The position numbers and the translations under genes were made by a program. A DNA stretch of 64,000 bases, taken from Lichina pygmaea. Its lineage: Eukaryota > Ascomycota > Lichinomycetes > Lichinales > Lichinaceae. Under the pieces are notes generated by a model, which was not told where the DNA came from, did not search any database, and saw only the letters and a program-made list of their open reading frames with translations. Position 1 is the stretch's first letter, and the number at the start of each line of letters is the position of its first letter. Below are positions 32,201 to 41,040 of this stretch, one piece after another. The stretch covers positions 558,001 to 622,000 of the forward strand of contig OY730173.1 of the NCBI GenBank assembly GCA_963422465.1, read 5' to 3'.

Positions 32201-32485
32201 GGGAGAATTGGTCTAGCAAGTTTTCTTTTCAGAGCTGGAGTCCCTGACTTTCCTACCCCCCTATGCATGTGTGGTCAAGCAGAAGAGACAGTAAAGCATA
32301 TCACCTCTTCATGCTCTCTCTACTCAAGTCAAAGACAACATGCTCTCTTTAACCCCCAAGATTTCACTACTATTATTTCAAACCCAGAGCTTCTACAGAA
32401 GTTTCTGTACTGGTTTATGTCTTTGAAAAGACTAAACCAATTTAATCTGGCTTTCAAACTTCACTATTCACACTCCAACATCTAG
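29243..32485 (+). CDS. LINE-A ORF2, APE endonuclease and reverse transcriptase
   Basis: The intact frame is 1080 aa. The N-terminal APE-like endonuclease shows LLQYNVQKS (Asn12), ALQEPW (Glu39), LLTDSNLHHPDW (~143) and SDHRPVL (~226). After a Lys/Glu-rich linker, RT motifs follow: WRPIALLNTTGKLMEA (~515), QMGFRKGRSTESALF (~552), SLDISGAYDRV (~585), GVPQGSPLSPILF (~642), FADDTNLL (catalytic DD, ~678) and VRVLGVYLD. The C-terminus has a CMCGQ..H..C motif (~1008), as in many LINEs. No RNase H DGS/TDG motif is present. Translation probably depends on reinitiation after ORF1. It would nick target DNA and prime reverse transcription, and by inference also serves the SINE that shares its 3' tail. 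Confidence 0.93.
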   Translation: MKNTKFTLLQYNVQKSQSVQELLLATPTLQEEDIIALQEPWKNPHLQTSTSTVFSSFLPLYSPEIGRTLFLINKNLNLSSLHPTFWSKDFVSLEIHLENTSTSLWVHNLYFTPSSQENYLQASEALLCLLQNALQAKGQHILLTDSNLHHPDWSKKRRLYSDTAHKFQTLMKNSNLELAIAPFTPTRARSLSHKPCSPIDLSFISSSLSNSLIFSKIALQFFHGSDHRPVLTSLDLDSPRKTWKPERNWKTLDTNLAKQECNNLQLPFHFQDKHEVDEYLEYLNHFLQEIADRCTELQKQSSHSVPWWNQEIQTKVKQERRIRRQVLRGQASQEELEEATKLKKKAVREGKQNTFRKQVHELASSSKFWKLAKWGKSKANKTPDLPLVPDLETQEGLAKSFEEKTKSFSAQFFPEARVPEPSTESHQSTPEIQLSQEVTTEEVEQILNKKKPFTAGGKDKLPNGFLKALGPKFCQAIAVLTSTCWRLEYFPEKFKNAKTVCLRKPGKGIYNQAKAWRPIALLNTTGKLMEAITAARLSKVAEEAKLLPEIQMGFRKGRSTESALFLLTSQVEKVWKEGMVASLLSLDISGAYDRVLPEILQKILERKGIPLWLTSWIFSFCTRRTTTLVFDDSESSSIPIHCGVPQGSPLSPILFLFYISELHETVHSPTTGVSALGFADDTNLLAFGHSLKSNLLKLKNTHLKCLSWAARHGMVFSPEKYEILHFSRRRSDNLQLKLRLGNVILKPKEEVRVLGVYLDAKLHWHKHQRIILQKAQKALSSLSRTSYSTWGFPVLTARLVYTAILRSVLSYAVGIWFNPLRKSSNISSLIIFQNKCLRLIGGAFKATPSFLLESELFLLPLDLYFKFRTACFLSSIQTSSLKDFLDSTFSTISSYASSLRKPLKKSSTISPNWKFTWLSQITTNQASSKKELQILFTKEWENQWEEKKRKGYAGWQVFCQKPHYNNLKLYKELQKAEASLLLQTRTGRIGLASFLFRAGVPDFPTPLCMCGQAEETVKHITSSCSLYSSQRQHALFNPQDFTTIISNPELLQKFLYWFMSLKRLNQFNLAFKLHYSHSNI

Positions 32486-33462
32486 AAGCTTTTCCTACCA
32501 GACACTACAAGATTTCCTTTTGCTACACTTTCTAGTCACCTCCCTGTCTTCAGTTTTTATTCCTTTAAAGGTTTTCTGAAGAAGTTCACTATTAGCTGGA
32601 AGATCTGCATGGCTGTAAAGCTACAAACAGTGTAAGAATCAAATCAAAAAATCAAATCAAATCAAAAATTCAAAACTCCCCTCTCACATACTTTCTTGAC
32701 AGTATCTTTTCCACTATTTCCAGCTATGCCTCTCTCTTGAAGAAACCTTTAAAGGAATCCTCAACTATCTCTCCTAAGTGGAAATTCACTTGGTTAAGTC
32801 AAATAACTACTAACCAGGCTAGTTCAAAGAAAGAACTACAAAAGCTCTTTACTAAAGAGTGGGAAGACCAATGGGAAGAGAAGAAAAGAAGAAGCTATCC
32901 AGGCTGGCAGACTTTCTGTCAAAAGCCACACAAAAACAATCTGAAGCTCTACAAAGAGTTACAGAAAGCTGAGGCAAGTCTGCTACTGCAAATCAGGACT
33001 GGAAGAATTGGTCTGGCAAGTTTTCTTTTCAGAGCTGGAGTTCCTGACTTCCCTACCCCACTATGTGTGTGTGGCCAAGCAGAAGAAACTGCAAAACATA
33101 TCACCTCTTCATGCTCTCTTTATTCAAGACAAAGACAACAAGTCTCTTTTAATCCCCAAGACTTCACCACTATTATTTCAAACCCAGAGCTACTACAGAA
33201 GTTCTTGTACTGGTTTATGTCTTTGAAAAGACTAAACCAGTTTAATCTAGCTTTCAAACTCCACTATTCCTAATCCAATACCTAGATTCTCTTCTCTTAC
33301 CAGAAACTTCAAGATTCCTTTTGTTACATTCCCTAGTCACATCCTGCCTTCAGTTTTTATTCCTTCAAAGGTTTTCTGAAGGAGTTCACTATTAGCTAGA
33401 AGATCTGCATGGCTGTAAAGCTACTACCAGTGTAAGAATCAAATAAAAATAAAATAAAAATA

Positions 33463-34026
33463 CCACTCCAGAAGCTGGACAAGATGCTATACCAGGTGTC
33501 TCTCCAGCTTTGTGCTAGTCTATCCAAGGCCCAAAGCAGTATCTTAACACAGATGCACACAGGTAAGATTAGGCTGGCAGTCTTCCTCTACAGATAACAA
33601 GTCTCCAGCTTCCTGACACTGGCTTGTTGCTGCAGATTGCAGTGGAAGACTGCCAAGCATGTAGTCCTAGAGTGCCCACACCTGCAGTGAGTATGTTGCA
33701 GTCTCTATGCTGCAACTGCTACTACTGACTACCAGGTGATGATCTCACACCTGCAGCCTGCCACCACTCTCACCTTGTGGATCTTACACCACAGAGTTCT
33801 CTCCCAGTTCTTCTGGGCTCAGGAGCAGCTGGATACTGGTTGCTAACCAGTCACCCCCCATGTTCTACAGATTACTCAAAAGGATAGCACTGCCTGAGGC
33901 ATTGCAGGAAGAGGTTTTTTTTACTTGGTTGAGTTTTCCTAGCCGAATTCTATAGTTGACCCAGTGTAGCCTAGATACACTAGTGCTAGAATAGTGTAGG
34001 AATTCAATCAATCAATCAGTCAATGT
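33463..34026 (+). mobile_element. Degraded 3' end of a second LINE family, (CAAT)n tail
   Basis: After the LINE-A tail, a different sequence encodes around 33646 KTAKHVVLECPHL, the C-terminal zinc-finger signature of Tad1-type LINEs, with stops around it. It ends AATTCAATCAATCAATCAGT at about 34003-34024, a CAAT-repeat tail typical of another LINE family. The 5' part is absent. The tail directly abuts the MIP1 upstream region. Confidence 0.6.
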
Positions 34027-34431
34027 ACTCCCGTACAGTACAGTACCACGTCTATTACGTAAGCTTTTCTCGCTCGAGTCTCTGATCGACTGCCATGGCT
34101 ATCTTCAGGGACGTCGAACCGCCTGATTCACCGCACGTCGCTGTCGCTACTATGCTCAAGGACTTTGGGCCACAGTATCTGACCCAACATGCTGACGGCA
34201 TGTCGCAGCTCGCGGGGGACAGTCTGTCAGGTCTTCGCCCGTGCCCAACGATCGCGCGTCGCAATCGAGCCGACAGGCCTCCGCAGATCAGATGTGGTGC
34301 GCAAATGCTACTCAGGGCAGACGGTCGCGGTGGCTGGAGAAAACCAGGTCGATGGAAGAGGTCACGGTCGGTCTGATCGCAAGATGCTTCAACGTTCAGC
34401 CCTGGTCTGAGTGCTGACTTCTGCCGGATAG
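34027..34431 (+). promoter_or_regulatory. MIP1 upstream region and probable first exon
   Basis: The polymerase frame begins at an apparent AG acceptor (34430-34431), so a first exon must lie upstream. An ATG at 34189 opens MLTACRSSRGTVCQVFARAQ, an Arg/Ser-rich, acid-free start that fits a mitochondrial presequence. The donor cannot be fixed: several GT sites between 34345 and 34405 are possible. Only about 165 bp remain between this ATG and the LINE tail, so the promoter must be short or partly inside the repeat. Confidence 0.5.
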
Positions 34432-37400
34432 TCCAAGCGGAGGCGCGGTTTAATGAGATTGGTGTGCAGCAATTGAGCCGCCATGTCCATGCTCAGATCT
34501 TCGGAGAGAATTCGCCGCCGCCGCCGCCGAAGGAGCTGATCGATCTATCCAAGAGTCACCTTTCGCGCCATGATCTGTGGGGAAAATCGGTCGAGACGTC
34601 GCCGCCGGTCTCCTTCGATCTCCCAAAGCTGCTCGGGACCCGGCTGGATGAGCATTTCTACCGACTTGGCATGGACGCTGCGCAGCCGTACCTTGACTTG
34701 GCCAAGGAGTATGCTGGTGTCATCCTTCCGGAGAAGCCACGTCAATGGTCACGTCAGAGCGGGTGGACCAAGTATCACCCAGACGGCCGGATGGAGGCTG
34801 TTGACGCGCCACAAGAGTCGATCGTCACGTTTGACACGGAGGTGCTGTGGAAAGTGAGCCCTTTCGCCGTCATGGCTTCCGCGGTGAGCCCGACGGCATG
34901 GTACACGTGGCTGTCACCCTGGCTGCTCGAGGAATCGGATACAGATCGACATCTCGTCCCTCTTGGAAACCCGGAAACTCCAAGGATCGTTCTCGGGCAC
35001 AACATCGGCTACGATCGAGCGAGGATTCTGGAAGAGTACAATGTCGCGCCGACAAGGACGTATTTCATGGACACCATGTCGCTGCATGTGGCGGTCAATG
35101 GAATGTGCTCCCGACAGCGGCCTACCTGGATGAAGCACCGGAAGAACCAAGAGATGAGGGACAAGATCGTCAGCGAAAGTGCTCCCGGCGGGTTGGCGGC
35201 GCTGCTGGACTCGAAGCTGCTCCACGAGGAAGAGCAGGAGCTATGGGTCGGCCGGAGCTCGATCAACTCGCTGAGAGATGTTGCCAAGTTCCACTGCAAC
35301 ATCACGATCGACAAAGAGCAGCGCGACAGATTCGGAGAATGCGACCGGGCCGGCATCCGTGAGAAGTTGGACGAGTTGCTCGACTACTGCGCGGCCGATA
35401 CGGCGGTGACACATCGAGTCTTCAGGAGGGTCTTCCCGACCTTCCTGGACGTCTGCCCCCATCCCGTCAGTTTTGCTGCTCTGCGGCATCTTTCGTCCGT
35501 CATATTGCCCGTCGACAAGTCGTGGGAGGCGTATCTCGTAAACGCCGAAGCGACCTACCGAAGCCTCTCGGACGGTGTTCAGGAACGCCTTCTTGGCCTC
35601 GCGGAGCAAGCTCTGGCGATCAAGGACCAGCCAGAGAAGTACGGCAACGATCCGTGGCTGAGCCAACTCGACTGGTCCGGCCAAGAGGTGAAGATGGTCA
35701 AGGCCAAGAAGAAGGGGGATCCGCCGAGGCCGGCGGCGCGGCAGAAGAAGCCCGGCATGCCGAAGTGGTACAAGGATCTGTTCCCGAAAAGCAGCGGGCC
35801 CATTAACCTGACGGTGCGCACTCGCATCGCGCCGATTCTCTTCCACATGCAGTGGGAGGGCCGTCCGCTGGTGTGGTCGGACAGGTACGGCTGGACCTTT
35901 CGGGTTCCGGCCGTAGACGCGGCCGGATACGCAGACAAGCAGATGGTGCGATGTGACATGTGGGAGGAGAAGGATCCCAGGCTCCGGAACGACACGAGCG
36001 GGGTGTACTACAAGATCCCGCACAAGGACGGTCCGACGGCGCGATGTACGAGTCCTCTGGCCAAGGGGTACATGCAGTACTTTGAGAAGGGGACGCTTTC
36101 GTCCGAGTACCCGTACGCCAAGGAGGCGCTGCAGATGAACGCATCTTGCTCGTACTGGATCAGCGCACGCGACCGGATCACGTCGCAGCTGGTCGTGTAC
36201 GAAGCAGATGTCGCAGCCCACTCGAAGAAGCAGGTCGGAGGAGCGGATCGAGGTTTCATCCTGCCGCAGATCATCCCGATGGGGACGATCACCAGGAGAG
36301 CGGTCGAGAACACGTGGCTGACGGCCAGCAACGCGAAGAAGGACCGAGTCGGCTCGGAGCTCAAGGCCATGGTCAAGGCCCCACCGGGCTACTGCTTCGT
36401 CGGCGCCGACGTCGACTCGGAAGAACTGTGGATCGCGAGCGTCATCGGCGACGCCCAGTTCCGCATGCACGGCGGAAACGCCATCGGATTCATGACGCTC
36501 GAGGGCACCAAGGCCGAAGGAACCGATCTCCACTCGAAGACGGCCAAGATCCTTGGCATATCGCGAAACGACGCCAAGGTGTTCAACTACGGCCGCATCT
36601 ACGGGGCTGGGCAGAGGTTCGCGTCGACGCTCCTGAGGCAGTTCAACCCCGCTCTGTCGGAGAGGGAGAGCTCCGACACGGCCGAGAAGCTGTACCGGGA
36701 GACCAAGGGGAAGAAGACGACGCGGAAGATGATCTGCGATCGGCCGTTCTGGAGAGGAGGCAGCGAGAGCCTGGTCTTCAACAAACTGGAAGAGTTTGCC
36801 GAGCAGGAGCGTCCGCGCACGCCGGTGCTCGCGGCGGGCATCACGGAGGCCCTCATGCGCAGGTACATCAACAAGGGCGGCTTCATGACGTCGCGGATCA
36901 ACTGGGCCATCCAGTCGTCCGGCGTCGACTACCTCCATCTCCTGATCGTCTCGATGGACCATCTGATCCGGCGTTTCAACGTCGGAGCGCGCTTGGCGAT
37001 CACGGTCCACGACGAGATCCGCTACCTCGTCAAGGAAGAGGACAGGTACCGGGCCGCCATGGCGTTGCAGGTGGCCAACGTCTGGACGCGCGCCATGTTC
37101 TCCCAGCAGATCGGCATCGACGATCTGCCTCAGGCGTGCGCGTACTTCTCCGCCATCGACATCGACCACGTGCTGCGCAAGGAAGTCGACATGGACTGCG
37201 TGACGCCGTCGCATCCGAATCCGATCCCCCACGGCGAGTCACTCGACATCGGTCAGCTGCTCGGCAAGGGCGAGCTCGCCCGGCTGGACCCGAGCATCGA
37301 GCCGCAGCGACCGGCGCAGACGGAGAAATGGGCGTACACGCCGCGCCGCTCGGTCATGGACGGCCTGCAGGGCTCTTCGGACCTGACCTTCTTGCGCGCG

Positions 37401-37670
37401 CAGATCGCGGGCGACGACAACGAACTGAGAGAAGTGCTTCGCACGGAGCGCAAGGCCCAGCCATCGGCGCCGCGATCTTGGACGGCTCGCAGGGGGGGCG
37501 CGCGGGCACACGTGCAGCCGCAGGCAGTCGAGCTGCCGGACATTGGCACCATGATTCGGCAGAGACTGTGCACCGGTCCACCACCACCACCCCACCACCA
37601 ATCCCACCAGGCAAAACAACGTCTCTTTCCGCAGGACCAGTACCTTTCAAGAGCGGTCGGCAGGATCTGA
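34432..37670 (+). CDS. MIP1: MIP1, mitochondrial DNA polymerase gamma (main exon)
   Basis: This is the family A DNA polymerase that replicates mitochondrial DNA. The exon reads QAEARFNEIGVQQLSRHVHA from the acceptor at 34431 and stays open for about 1079 codons to TGA. Exonuclease motifs: TFDTE (~122, counting from 34464), GHNIGYDRARI, and YCAADTAVTHRVF. Polymerase motifs: A VGADVDSEELWIAS (~646), B GTDLHSKTAKILG..KVFNYGRIYGAG (~690-707), C AITVHDEIRYLV (~846). The C-terminal ~150 residues (Arg/Pro-rich) form the extension seen in fungal Mip1. The N-terminal presequence is on an upstream exon. The coding sequence is GC- and CpG-rich, unlike the repeats on both sides. Catalytic residues look complete, so the gene is presumably functional and essential for respiration. 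Confidence 0.95.
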
Positions 37671-37785
37671 CCCGGCCAGTTGTATAGTAACTCGAATTTT
37701 ATAGTACAACTTGACTTTTACTGTACAACTTGACTCCTTATTGTACAAGTCAAAATATATTGATTGATTGATTGAAGAGTGATGT
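37671..37785. repeat. MIP1 3' flank with short tandem repeats and a reversed (CAAT)n tail
   Basis: About three imperfect copies of a ~23-bp unit built on TAGTACAACTTGACT lie at 37694-37752. They are followed by TTGATTGATTGATTGA (37760-37775), the reverse complement of the CAAT tail left of the gene. A reversed copy of that LINE family, reduced to little more than its tail, may sit here. Confidence 0.5.
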
Positions 37786-37910
37786 TATCACAACACCCAC
37801 TTCTTGTTGTGGCTATACACCCACAGGCTAGCTAGCTTAGTCAGTCAATATAGGTTAGTTAGGCAGAGCTCACTATATAGCTCTGAGCTGTTGAGAGTCT
37901 TAATAGAACT
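37786..37910. mobile_element. LTR-like relic, AT-rich copy
   Basis: It matches block by block the GC-rich segment at 8875-9000 (GGCTAG..GCTTAGTCAG..ATATAG..TGAG), but with C and G widely replaced by T and A. It is the same relic family (fossil) at a different stage of decay. Confidence 0.45.
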
Positions 37911-38283
37911 GTTAAAGACCAGGCTAGGATCACGGAGATAATAGCTAGGACTTGTCTTCTGTGACAAGAATAGAAGCTCAGCAATAATAGATTGTTAACA
38001 TTTGATGTTCAGCCTAGAGAGCTATTCTCCCTGGGCATTCTGAGTGTCTTATATACAGGAGCCTGAGAGAAGAGTGTTCTCCTGAGAGGTATCAGCTTCT
38101 TGTGTGGACAATGTGAACAAGCAAGCTCTGTTGTCCAGCTTGTCCATCTTTCAACAACATAGACAAACTTGTTGGATCTTGTCCACCTTGTCTACCAGCT
38201 CAGGTGAGCATTATTCTGTGTACCTCTGTACACTTGCTTATGTTGGCTCCAGCTGTTCTAGTCTGGACTTTAATACTTGGATT
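37911..38283 (-). mobile_element. Reversed LTR of the TGTTAAGG family (fossil)
   Basis: Read in reverse it follows the LTR at 18471-18864 from end to end, including the GTACC..GGTACACAG block and the TATATAAG box, with many substitutions. Its termini are degraded. It lies 21 bp from another reversed LTR of the same family. Confidence 0.55.
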
Positions 38284-38304
38284 CCTACTGCTGGTGGGGC
38301 CTAG

Positions 38305-38975
38305 TGTTAAGAGCCAGGCCAAGTTCACACAGAAGGTGGCTGGTCTGTGTGTCTGGGTAAGAAGAACAGAGACTCAATAGATTTTGATTTGATTTGATTT
38401 GATTCTTACACTGATTTGGCTGTTAAGCCATGCAGAACTTCTTGAAGGATTTTTGTCTCTGGTAGACTTGACTCAGAGACCTCATGTATTTACTATACAC
38501 CCTGTGGTTTGTAGTGTACATACTGTGGGAAAACCCCAAACTCTGTAGGGGAAATAGGAAAACCACAGTAATAAGAGTTTTGTGGATCTTGACAGATATT
38601 AGGTGAGCTATTTCTTGGGGGTTTTCATACATCTTGCAAGGAGTACATCTTAGACAAGTTCTATGAATCTTGGGGGTTTTTGTGGCAGAATGTGGGGTGG
38701 GTCAAATTTGAACTGACAACTAGTTTAGTCAGGTTCTCCAGGCCTGACACCACTAGTTCCAGGTCATGGGTGCCATGTAGTGGGAAACTCTCACCAGCTT
38801 CCTGCTACACCATGCCAGACTCAATAGATAAATAGCAAGATAGGTAACTCTCTTGCTATTGTTGTTGCTATTTGTTGTTCAGTCTGGAGAGCTATTCTCC
38901 CCAGCTATCTGGGTGCTTTTATATACAGAAGTCTCTGGTGAAGAGTTCTCCACATAGAGGTATCATGCTCTGCCT
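38305..38975 (-). mobile_element. Reversed TGTTAAGG-family LTR (fossil) split by a SINE
   Basis: 38305-38382 and 38830 to about 38975 are the two halves of a reversed LTR (start TGTTAAGAGCCAGG; TTTTATATACAGAAG box near 38918). SINE copy 3 sits between them with a 13-bp duplication. The far end of the LTR fades out and is not sharply defined. Confidence 0.65.
38383..38816 (-). mobile_element. tRNA-headed SINE, copy 3
   Basis: This 434-bp reversed SINE is flanked by the 13-bp duplication AGACTCAATAGAT (38370-38382, 38817-38829) within an LTR. The tail (ATTTGATTTGATTTG as read on +) is at the left, the tRNA-like head at the right. The 69-codon body frame is open (38632-38423). Confidence 0.95.
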
Positions 38976-39545
38976 GCCCTGCCTTGTCAGCAAAACCTCA
39001 AAATTTGTAGGGTGGCTCAGAATACTATTAGTGTCTCACTATGCTCACAAACTCTTGTGCATACTATCAGACTCTCTGGAACACTACAGCTTCTTATCAA
39101 GATCTATAAGAAGACAGAACACAAGAAAGCTGGTGTCACTATTATCATCACCCAACTGAGATTATCTACCTCTACCAACTTCCAGCTCTCCCAAAGTTGG
39201 CTGACTGACTGAATATTAACAATAGTCTCTCTACAAACTCAAGATCTTATCACCTACTCTTATCCTGGTTGTGACAAGTGGTAAGTCTTCCTACTTACAG
39301 AGAAAAGACTTTGTCTAACTACAGTGAGTGTTCTCTAGTGTTGAGACACAGAGAAGTCTCCAGACCTATTACAACAGAAAACACTAGAGTGACTACACAA
39401 CCACTTCCCAACCCCATCAACCTTGTGTTTATCATGGATACCCCTGCTATACTCTCCCTGAGCTCCCACTACTGGATGAAGATAATACTATTGGTGATAC
39501 TTTGGCAGACAATAGTAATAGTGCTCAGTTACCACAAGATAAGAA
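38976..39545. other. Unassigned repeat-like DNA
   Basis: No clear gene. A 96-codon frame at 39278-39568 reads MDTPAILSLSSHYWMK from its internal Met (39434), faintly like the start of an LTR-element Gag, then becomes hydrophobic and runs into the neighbouring LINE tail. I would not call it a gene. The DNA is CpG-poor like the surrounding elements. Confidence 0.3.
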
Positions 39546-41040
39546 CATTTTTTATTTTATTTATTTGATTCTTACACTGCTAGTAGCTTTTCAGCTATGC
39601 AGATCTTCTAGCTAAGAGTAAGTCTCTTCAGAAAACCTTTAAAGAAATAAAAACTGAAGACTGGGAGTGACTAGGGAATGTAGCAAAAGGAAATCTTGTA
39701 GTGACTGGTAGAAAGGAAACTTCTAGATATTAGAGTGTGAATAGTGGAGTTTGAAAGCCAGATTAAACTAGTTTAGTCTTTTCAAAAACATAAACCAGTA
39801 CAGAAGCTTCTGTAGAAGCTCTGGGTTTGAAATAATAGTAGTGAAATCTTGGGGGTTAAAGAGAGCATGTTGTCTTTGACTTGAGTAGAGAGAGCATGAA
39901 GAGGTGATATGCTTTACTGTCTCTTCTGCTTGACCACAAATACATAAAGAAGTAGGAAAATCTGGAACTCCAGCTCTGAATAGAAAACTTGCCAGGCCAA
40001 TTCTCCCAGTTCTGGTTTGTAGTAGTAGTCTTGCCTCAGCTTTCTGTAACTCTTTGTAGAGCTTCAGATTGTTGTGGTGAGGCTTTTGGCAAAACACCTG
40101 CCACCCAGAGTAGCTTCTTCTTTTCTTCTTCTCCTATTAGTCTTCCCACTCTTTAACAAAGAGCTTCTGTAGTTCTTTCTTTGAACTAGCCGGGTTAGTA
40201 GTTATTTGGTTTAACCAAGTGAACTTCCAGTAGGGAGAGATAGTTGGAGATTTCTTTAAAGGTTTCTTCAGGGAAAAGGCATAGTGGGAGATATTGGAAA
40301 AAATATTGTCCAGAAGTGATTTCAGAGAGAAGGTTTGAATAGAAGAGAGGAAACAGACTGTGTGAAATTTGAAATAGAGATCTAGAGGTAAAAGAAAAAG
40401 CTCACTCTCTAATAAGAAAGATAGAGTGGCTTTGAAGGCACCTCCAATAAGTCTCAGACATTTGTTCTGGAATATCATAAGAGAGGAAATATTAGAAGAT
40501 TTTCTTAGAGGATTAAACCAGATCCCCACTGCATAGCTCAGTAAGGATCTGAGTATTGCAGTATACACAAGACATGATGTGAGGACTGGGAAACCCCAAG
40601 TAGAATATGAAGTTCTGGATGTCACAGTTCTGGCCCAGTTGCATATCTGGCACAAGTCACGCACCTTGCCGGGAAGTTCCATCTGCACTGTTACCTGTTT
40701 GCTCTGCTATTGCCTTGTTGCATATCTGGCACAAGTCGCGCACCTTGCTGGGAAGTTCCATCTGCACTGTTGCCTGTTTGCTCCGCCATATCCCCTGCCT
40801 ATAAGAACTTCTCCTGCTCCCCCAGCTTCTTCTCTTCTTCTTTTCTCTTTTCCTTCCTTGTCTTTCATCTTGTACATCAATCCAAGTCTCAAGTCTCAAG
40901 CCAAGTCAGGTCAAGAATACTGAATCAGTTAGGCTTGAGTTCTGCTCTGCTATTGCCTCGTCACACTGGAGAGAGAGGAGAGTGCTTTCTGAGCTTTTTG
41001 AAGAATAATTCTCTGGTGCTTATACTAGTGGAGTTTTACC
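39546..41040 (-). mobile_element. LINE-A 3' fragment split by a solo LTR
   Basis: This reverse-strand LINE runs from its tail (TTTATTTGATTCTTACAC as read on +) at ~39546 to 40619 and resumes at 40971-41040. It covers the RT C-terminal region and the CxC..H..C finger. The solo LTR insertion is bounded by a 5-bp duplication. The 5' side stops abruptly at 41040, where a forward LINE-A begins mid-ORF1, with no duplication visible. Confidence 0.8.
40620..40965 (+). mobile_element. Solo LTR of the gypsy family (fossil)
   Basis: This 346-bp LTR starts TGTCACAGTTCTGG and ends CTCGTCACA, with the 5-bp duplication CTGGA on both sides (40615-40619, 40966-40970). It contains a CCTATAAGAAC box and two copies of a ~95-bp block (GCATATCTGGCACAAGTC..). 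The intact duplication shows that a full element inserted here and was reduced by recombination between its LTRs. Confidence 0.95.

Larger units (their letters stand above)
27220..32667 (+). mobile_element. Full-length LINE-A with both ORFs open
   Basis: This 5.45-kb non-LTR retrotransposon has a 5' UTR (27220-27845), ORF1 and ORF2, and a ~180-nt 3' UTR ending TGTAAGAATC followed by ATCAAA repeats. The 5' end ACTCTTCCCA matches those of the copies at 23116 and 46867, so it appears complete. The endonuclease/RT type and zinc-knuckle ORF1 place it near the Tad1/I group, but no RNase H domain is seen. It sits in an older LINE-A whose sequence is missing ~0.85 kb across the site; a short TCAAAAA is present at both edges, but overlaps the tail. 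Both ORFs uninterrupted suggests recent activity. Confidence 0.92.
23116..33462 (+). mobile_element. LINE-A copy interrupted by a SINE and by a full LINE-A
   Basis: The element begins at ACTCTTCCCA (23116), has the ~0.5-kb 5' UTR, ORF1 and ORF2, and ends near 33462 with an AATAAAAATAAAA tail. Real element sequence is 23116-25815, 26248-27213 and 32668-33462. A SINE (copy 2) splits ORF2 in the endonuclease-RT linker; a complete LINE-A lies at 27220-32667, and about 0.85 kb of the target RT region is missing at that point. ORF1 has ATA where the intact copy has its ATG; from ATG at 24034 the frame is open to 24999, and ORF2 starts in the same ATGA overlap at 24996. It is very similar to the copy at 41041-45540. 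Confidence 0.85.

Noticed and set aside
35241-37232. 663-codon open frame antisense to MIP1, and a 513-codon frame at 36146-37687
   Set aside because: Both overlap the polymerase exon with all catalytic motifs. They are shadows of high-GC coding sequence.
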